A stretch of DNA of 9,935 bases, taken from contig JABEVH010000105.1 of the NCBI GenBank assembly GCA_013043915.1, positions 1-9,935 of the forward strand, given 5' to 3'. The notes beneath the pieces were generated by a model. The model made no database searches. It saw only the letters and a program-made list of their open reading frames with translations, and had not been told where the DNA came from. Shown here one piece after another: positions 6,165-9,935 of this stretch (its first letter is position 1; each line of letters begins with the position of its first letter). Source of the stretch: Pseudomonadales bacterium. GTDB lineage: Bacteria; Pseudomonadota; Gammaproteobacteria; Pseudomonadales; Moraxellaceae. The position numbers and the translations under genes were made by a program.

Positions 6165-8281
6165 AGTTGTCTCCATGGCACTGGCGACCTGTACTGGCTG
6201 CTCTGGTCTTGCTGCTGAACATGCGGCCGTCTTTGTGCTTGGTTCCTGATTTTTTTGAACTGCGCTCCTCCTACCCATCTTCCTATGCCCTGCTGTTGGA
6301 TCGACAAGGCGTTCAACTCGATGCCAGACGCATCGATAGTCGAACCGACAGATTGGCCTGGGTACCTGTGGATCAGGTTTCTCCAGCTCTCCTTGATGCT
6401 CTGGTCTTCGCTGAAGATCGTCGCTTCTATCACCACCATGGCGTGGATTGGTATGCTGTACTTCGCGCCAGCCTGAAATTTGCGCATGGCGATAAATCCC
6501 GCGGAGCCAGTACCATCACCATGCAAGTGGCATCTCTGCTCAATCCATCCCTTACATGGCAGCGAGGAGGCCGCAGCCTGAACCAGAAATGGCGCCAGAT
6601 GCTTGCAGCCAAGGAGCTGGAAAAGCACTGGAGCAAGGATCAGATTCTTGAAGCCTATATCAATTTGACTGAATTCCGTGGCGACCTAGAGGGTATAGGT
6701 GCAGCCAGTCAGATCCTTTTTGATAAGAGCCCTGCCACATTGACGCGGGAAGAGGGGCTACTTCTAGCTGCTTTGCTACCGCAACCAACGGCATCACCCA
6801 AGCATGTTGCAGCACGAGCCTGTGCGCTCATTACCGCAGGATTTACAGGAGCAAACTGCCCAGCCATGCAGGAGCTAGCCGCTTCGGTGCTGGATCAACG
6901 CCACACTGTTTATGCTGAACACCCTGACCTTGATCCCGTTGCTGCACAACTGCTGTTGCAACCCGGTGTACAAATCAGCAGCCTGGACTCGCGCATACAG
7001 GCCCAGGCTGAGGCAGCCCTCAGCGATCAACTGGCGCTGATCCGCTCCGCTCATGTTGATTCTGCGGCAACGTTAGTATTGGACAATGCCACCGGGGAAG
7101 TGCTGGCTTACGCATTTCACAACCCCCGCGATAACAAGCTGGTAGATTCCGTGCAAGCACTGCGTCAGGCAGGTTCAACGCTGAAGCCATTTTTATATGA
7201 ACTGGCCATAGAACGACGCTACCTGACGGCAGCTTCCATACTAGTCGATGCACCCATCAGCCTGCCTACTCCCTCGGGACTGTATGCCCCTCAGGATTAC
7301 GAGCGCGATTTCAAGGGCCCCATGACCACCCGAAGCGCTCTGGGGGGCTCAATTAACGTACCTGCGATCCGGGTGCTTACCATGGTTGGCGAAGATGCCT
7401 TCTGGCAGCGACTGTTTGAATTGGACTTTACTAGCCTGACGCAGGCTCCTGAATACTACGGCTACTCCCTGGCTTTGGGCTCAGGTGACGTAAGTTTATG
7501 GATGCTGGCCAATGCTTACCGAACTCTTGCCAACGGTGGCATGTTCTCATCCCCCTCGTTCGAACTGGGTGGATCAGGCACGACACATCGCATCATGGAT
7601 ACGGGAGCAGCATTCATCGTCGCCGATATACTTAGTGACCGCGAGGCCCGAACGCTAACCTTTGGTTGGGAATCGCCCTTAGCCACTTCCTTCTGGTCAG
7701 CGGTAAAAACTGGCACCAGCAAGGATATGCGGGATAATTGGTGTATTGGTTTTTCTAGAAATTACACGGTAGCTGCTTGGGTTGGCAATATGGATGGTAG
7801 CCCCATGCATGACGTCTCCGGCATCACCGGTGCAGCACCCATCTGGTTGCGGATAATGCGTAGTCTTGAAGAAGGGAAAGTACGGTTACAGGGAACGGCT
7901 CCGCCACCCCCCCCCGGCGTCGTTGTTGAGGATGTGCGTTTCCAGGGCATCAACGAACCTTCCAGAAAAGAATGGTTCCTGTCTGGAACTGAAATGAAAA
8001 AAGTGATTTATGAACCGCAAAGCACAGCACGCATACTCTACCCTGTCGATGGCACACTGATAGCGATCGATCCGGACATTCCACCAGCCCACCAACGCCT
8101 GCGATTTCACGCCGAAACCCAGGGGCAAGATGCTTCTTGGTGGATGGACGGCAGCCTGCTGGGCAAAGCCCGCGACCTTGATTGGCAACCCTCATCCGGC
8201 AACCACCATTTAATCCTACGCACCAGGCAAGGAGTGGTTCTGGATGCCGTTACATTCACCGTACGCGGAGGATACCGCTGA
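6146..8281 (+). CDS. pbpC: Penicillin-binding protein 1C (class A, glycosyltransferase/transpeptidase)
   Basis: An inner-membrane peptidoglycan synthase facing the periplasm, with one N-terminal anchor (about residues 12-33). The GT51 domain (about 60-230), which polymerises lipid II, has catalytic Glu90 in EDRRFYHHHGVD, the GASTITMQV motif (120-128) and KDQILEAYIN (164-173). NLTEFRGDLEG is the PBP1C-type form of the next motif. The transpeptidase domain (about 305-560) has all three active-site motifs: S344-T-L-K347, S402-I-N404 and K521-T-G523. A proline stretch (586-590) leads to the PBP1C-specific C-terminal BiPBP_C domain (about 625-705, DPDIPPAHQRLRF and WWMDGSLLG). The length of 711 aa is normal. 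It overlaps the A2M gene by 19 bases, so translation is probably coupled. No good Shine-Dalgarno precedes the ATG at 6146; a TTG at 6161 overlapping the A2M stop, with GGGA nine bases upstream, is an alternative start that would remove five residues and keep the anchor. The PBP1C assignment is secure. In E. coli only glycosyltransferase activity was clearly shown for PBP1C, so transpeptidase activity here is inferred from motifs. Confidence 0.97.
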   Translation: MGNRTLKLSPWHWRPVLAALVLLLNMRPSLCLVPDFFELRSSYPSSYALLLDRQGVQLDARRIDSRTDRLAWVPVDQVSPALLDALVFAEDRRFYHHHGVDWYAVLRASLKFAHGDKSRGASTITMQVASLLNPSLTWQRGGRSLNQKWRQMLAAKELEKHWSKDQILEAYINLTEFRGDLEGIGAASQILFDKSPATLTREEGLLLAALLPQPTASPKHVAARACALITAGFTGANCPAMQELAASVLDQRHTVYAEHPDLDPVAAQLLLQPGVQISSLDSRIQAQAEAALSDQLALIRSAHVDSAATLVLDNATGEVLAYAFHNPRDNKLVDSVQALRQAGSTLKPFLYELAIERRYLTAASILVDAPISLPTPSGLYAPQDYERDFKGPMTTRSALGGSINVPAIRVLTMVGEDAFWQRLFELDFTSLTQAPEYYGYSLALGSGDVSLWMLANAYRTLANGGMFSSPSFELGGSGTTHRIMDTGAAFIVADILSDREARTLTFGWESPLATSFWSAVKTGTSKDMRDNWCIGFSRNYTVAAWVGNMDGSPMHDVSGITGAAPIWLRIMRSLEEGKVRLQGTAPPPPPGVVVEDVRFQGINEPSRKEWFLSGTEMKKVIYEPQSTARILYPVDGTLIAIDPDIPPAHQRLRFHAETQGQDASWWMDGSLLGKARDLDWQPSSGNHHLILRTRQGVVLDAVTFTVRGGYR
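7907..7915 (+). repeat. Nine-C homopolymer in pbpC
   Basis: An uninterrupted run of nine C codes for Pro588-590 in a five-proline linker between the transpeptidase and BiPBP_C domains. Runs of this length are prone to slippage during replication or sequencing. A one-base change would leave both catalytic domains intact and lose the C-terminal domain. Confidence 0.85.
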
Positions 8282-8306
8282 GGGGTTTCGAGGCAGGACA
8301 TTCATT

Positions 8307-8333
8307 TTGGAGACTATGGCACTCTAGTAAAAT
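8307..8333 (+). promoter_or_regulatory. Candidate promoter for pap
   Basis: TAAAAT (8328-8333, five of six matches to TATAAT) is a credible -10. The -35 is poor: TTGGAG (8307-8312) lies 15 bases upstream and matches only three positions. A start near 8340 would give a leader of about 48 bases before the pap ATG. If used, it gives pap expression independent of the A2M-pbpC unit. Confidence 0.35.
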
Positions 8334-8376
8334 CGATGTCTGCACAACCTGATCTATGCTTAACCGTGTCAATCTC

Positions 8377-8382
8377 GGGGTG
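8377..8382 (+). promoter_or_regulatory. Ribosome binding site for pap
   Basis: GGGGTG, with the four G ending seven bases before the ATG at 8388, is a reasonable Shine-Dalgarno at normal spacing. It supports this ATG, which also gives the N-terminus MFESAELGHKI expected for the family. Confidence 0.55.
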
Positions 8383-8387
8383 TATTC

Positions 8388-9902
8388 ATGTTTGAGTCAG
8401 CAGAGTTAGGCCACAAAATCGGCAAATCCGAATATCAGGCAGATGTCCCGGCGCTACGTGAAGCGCTTTTGGATGTTCAATTTGACTTATTTGAAACCAA
8501 GCGTTTGACCGTGCTTGTACTGATTGCCGGTGTCGATGGGGGCGGCAAGGGTGAAACCGTCAACTTATTAAACGCCTGGATGGATCCTCGCCTGATCGAG
8601 ACCACAGCCTACGACACCCGAGAACCTCTCGATTCAGACCGACCTACCTTCTGGCGCTACTGGCAAAACATGCCTGCCCGTGGTCGCATTGGGATTTTTT
8701 TCGGTTCCTGGTACAGCGATATTATCGAAGAGAGGGCCCGATGCCACCTGGATGCTGGTGATTATGACCATCGAATACAGCAAATCATTAACTTTGAAAA
8801 TATGCTCGCCCGAGAATCTACCCTCATCCTTAAATACTGGTTTCACTTAAGCAAACCTGAGCAGAAGAAACGCCTTGAAGCCCTGTCATCGTCACCGCAA
8901 ACGGCATGGCGTGTTTCCGAAAGTGACTGGCATAAACTCAAACACTACGATGCATACCGTTCTGCCGCAGAACATTGTCTTAGACTCACCAGCACCGGCG
9001 AAAATCCTTGGATCATCATTGAAGGAAATGATGAAAACTATCGCAACCTGACAGTAGGCAGGCATCTGCAGGATACCTTAAAAAAAACGCTGGCTTCGCA
9101 TAAACATCAACGCCGCATTGTTGCTCCTCCCTTGCTGACTCCGGTAGATCAACGCAGTTTGCTTGACAATCTGTCCCTGGATCATGCTCTAAGCAAGTCC
9201 GATTATCAGGATCAGCTCGGCAAACTGCAGGGGCGTCTGAACAAATTATTAAGAGATCCTCGTTTTCTGCAACACCACGCTCTGATCACCGTTTTTGAAG
9301 GCAATGATGCCGGCGGCAAGGGAGGCAGCATACGCCGGATTACTCAAGCCCTGGATGCTCGTTTTTACCGTATTGTCCCTATTGCTGCGCCAACACCCGA
9401 AGAATCATTACACCCCTATCTGTGGAGGTTTTGGCGACATCTGCCGCAACGCGGTCACCTAACTATCTTCGATCGCAGCTGGTACGGGCGCGTACTTGTT
9501 GAACGTGTTGAAAAATTCTGCACCACCGCCGACTGGATGCGCGCCTATGATGAAATCAACCAGTTTGAACATCAGTTAGCTGCCAGTAATATCATCGTCG
9601 TTAAATTCTGGCTTGCCATCTCCAAAGATGAACAGCTGAATCGTTTTAAAGAACGCGAACAAACTGGATTTAAGCGCTTCAAGATCACGGCCGAGGACTG
9701 GCGCAACCGTGAAAAATGGGATGATTACACTCAGGCGGTTAATGACATGGTAGATCGCACCAGCACACAGACAGCACCTTGGACACTGGTCGAGGCCAAC
9801 AACAAATACCATGCCCGCATCAAGATTCTGAACATTTTGTGTGATCGCGTGGAACACGCGATCACATCGCACAAGACCAGCGATCTCAAAAAATCAGACT
9901 GA
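8388..9902 (+). CDS. pap: Polyphosphate:AMP phosphotransferase (two-domain PPK2, class II)
   Basis: A cytoplasmic enzyme that transfers phosphate from inorganic polyphosphate to AMP, giving ADP. It links polyphosphate stores to adenylate energy balance. The protein is two fused PPK2 domains. Domain 1 (about 10-235) has Walker A GVDGGGKGE (48-56) but FFGSWY (104-109) where an active domain has FDRSWY, so the usual Asp-Arg of the Walker B region is missing. Domain 2 (about 260-490) has Walker A GNDAGGKGG (305-313), an intact FDRSWYGR (361-368) and a basic lid segment around 421-445 (KEREQTGFKRFK), and is probably the catalytic one. The N-terminus and the 504-aa length match the family, with Pseudomonas aeruginosa PA3455 as the reference two-domain member. 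The start is supported by GGGGTG at 8377-8382. The gene lies 106 bases after pbpC on the same strand, probably with its own promoter. I see no functional link to its neighbours. Family assignment is very secure; substrate preference (AMP over NDP) is inferred from the two-domain architecture. Confidence 0.96.
   Translation: MFESAELGHKIGKSEYQADVPALREALLDVQFDLFETKRLTVLVLIAGVDGGGKGETVNLLNAWMDPRLIETTAYDTREPLDSDRPTFWRYWQNMPARGRIGIFFGSWYSDIIEERARCHLDAGDYDHRIQQIINFENMLARESTLILKYWFHLSKPEQKKRLEALSSSPQTAWRVSESDWHKLKHYDAYRSAAEHCLRLTSTGENPWIIIEGNDENYRNLTVGRHLQDTLKKTLASHKHQRRIVAPPLLTPVDQRSLLDNLSLDHALSKSDYQDQLGKLQGRLNKLLRDPRFLQHHALITVFEGNDAGGKGGSIRRITQALDARFYRIVPIAAPTPEESLHPYLWRFWRHLPQRGHLTIFDRSWYGRVLVERVEKFCTTADWMRAYDEINQFEHQLAASNIIVVKFWLAISKDEQLNRFKEREQTGFKRFKITAEDWRNREKWDDYTQAVNDMVDRTSTQTAPWTLVEANNKYHARIKILNILCDRVEHAITSHKTSDLKKSD
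9840..9866. repeat. Perfect inverted repeat inside the 3' end of pap
   Basis: TGTGATCGCGTG (9840-9851) and its exact reverse complement CACGCGATCACA (9855-9866) flank a GAA loop: 12 perfect pairs, GC-rich, extendable by a G-U pair. It lies 36 bases before the pap stop. Neither side is followed by a T-run on its own strand, so it is not a canonical intrinsic terminator. It could be an mRNA 3'-end stabiliser or a DNA-protein site, or a coincidence of coding sequence. Confidence 0.6.
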
Positions 9903-9935
9903 CTTACTCAAACCGCGCCGTATGCACTACTACAC

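Larger units (their letters stand above)
8282..8387 (+). other. pbpC-pap intergenic region
   Basis: A 106-base gap. It holds the candidate promoter and ribosome binding site for pap listed separately. I see no convincing hairpin followed by a T-run, so there is no clear terminator for pbpC, and read-through into pap is possible. Confidence 0.6.

Noticed and set aside
6044..6628. 194-codon antisense ORF across the A2M-pbpC junction
   Set aside because: It lies opposite two strongly supported genes, has no recognisable motif, and its composition looks like the shadow of the coding strand.
8317..8333. TGGCAC resembling half of a sigma-54 promoter upstream of pap
   Set aside because: The required GC-containing -12 element at the right spacing is absent; the sequence there is TAAAA.
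8356..8409. Out-of-frame 17-codon ORF overlapping the pap start
   Set aside because: It has no Shine-Dalgarno, and its TAG is 19 bases into pap, so it does not form a coupled leader; most likely chance.
9840..9866. Intrinsic terminator for pap
   Set aside because: The hairpin is inside the gene, 36 bases before the stop, and is not followed by a T-run on either strand.
1..9935. A new defence or mobile system in this window
   Set aside because: All three genes are full-length members of known families, tightly spaced with even composition. There are no transposase, integrase, target-site repeat or CRISPR-like spacings; the A2M-pbpC pairing is already described.

Overview
The window holds three complete genes, all on the + strand, tightly packed on a chromosome-like stretch: a very large periplasmic alpha-2-macroglobulin (A2M) family protein (99-6164, 2021 aa), penicillin-binding protein 1C (pbpC, 6146-8281, 711 aa) and a two-domain PPK2-type polyphosphate:AMP phosphotransferase (pap, 8388-9902, 504 aa). 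I see no rRNA, tRNA, insertion sequence, CRISPR array or phage gene. The gene set, the subtypes of all three proteins and the moderate GC content suggest a Gram-negative proteobacterium, probably beta- or gammaproteobacterial. I cannot name the genus from this sequence alone.

Layout: 1-98 is an AT-rich upstream region with a weak promoter-like sequence, a possible short leader ORF and a small inverted repeat that covers the A2M start codon. The A2M gene and pbpC overlap by 19 bases and are almost certainly one transcription unit. A 106-base gap (8282-8387) with a plausible -10 element and ribosome binding site separates pbpC from pap. The last 33 bases (9903-9935) hold nothing I can identify. 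A perfect 12-bp inverted repeat lies inside the 3' end of pap.

Biology: the A2M-pbpC pair is a known conserved bacterial pairing (yfhM-pbpC in E. coli). The A2M protein carries an intact thioester motif (CMEQ) and is thought to trap proteases that enter the periplasm. PBP1C is a bifunctional-type peptidoglycan synthase proposed to act in wall repair. Pap makes ADP from AMP and polyphosphate in the cytoplasm and has no obvious functional tie to the other two.

Most of the window is a recognisable known arrangement, not a new system. The most unusual signals are a tandem duplication of the N-terminal ~109-residue unit of the A2M protein (36 of 64 core residues identical), mutually exclusive small hairpins at the A2M start codon together with a stop/start-overlapping leader ORF, a nine-C homopolymer between the PBP1C transpeptidase and C-terminal domains, and the strong hairpin within the end of pap.
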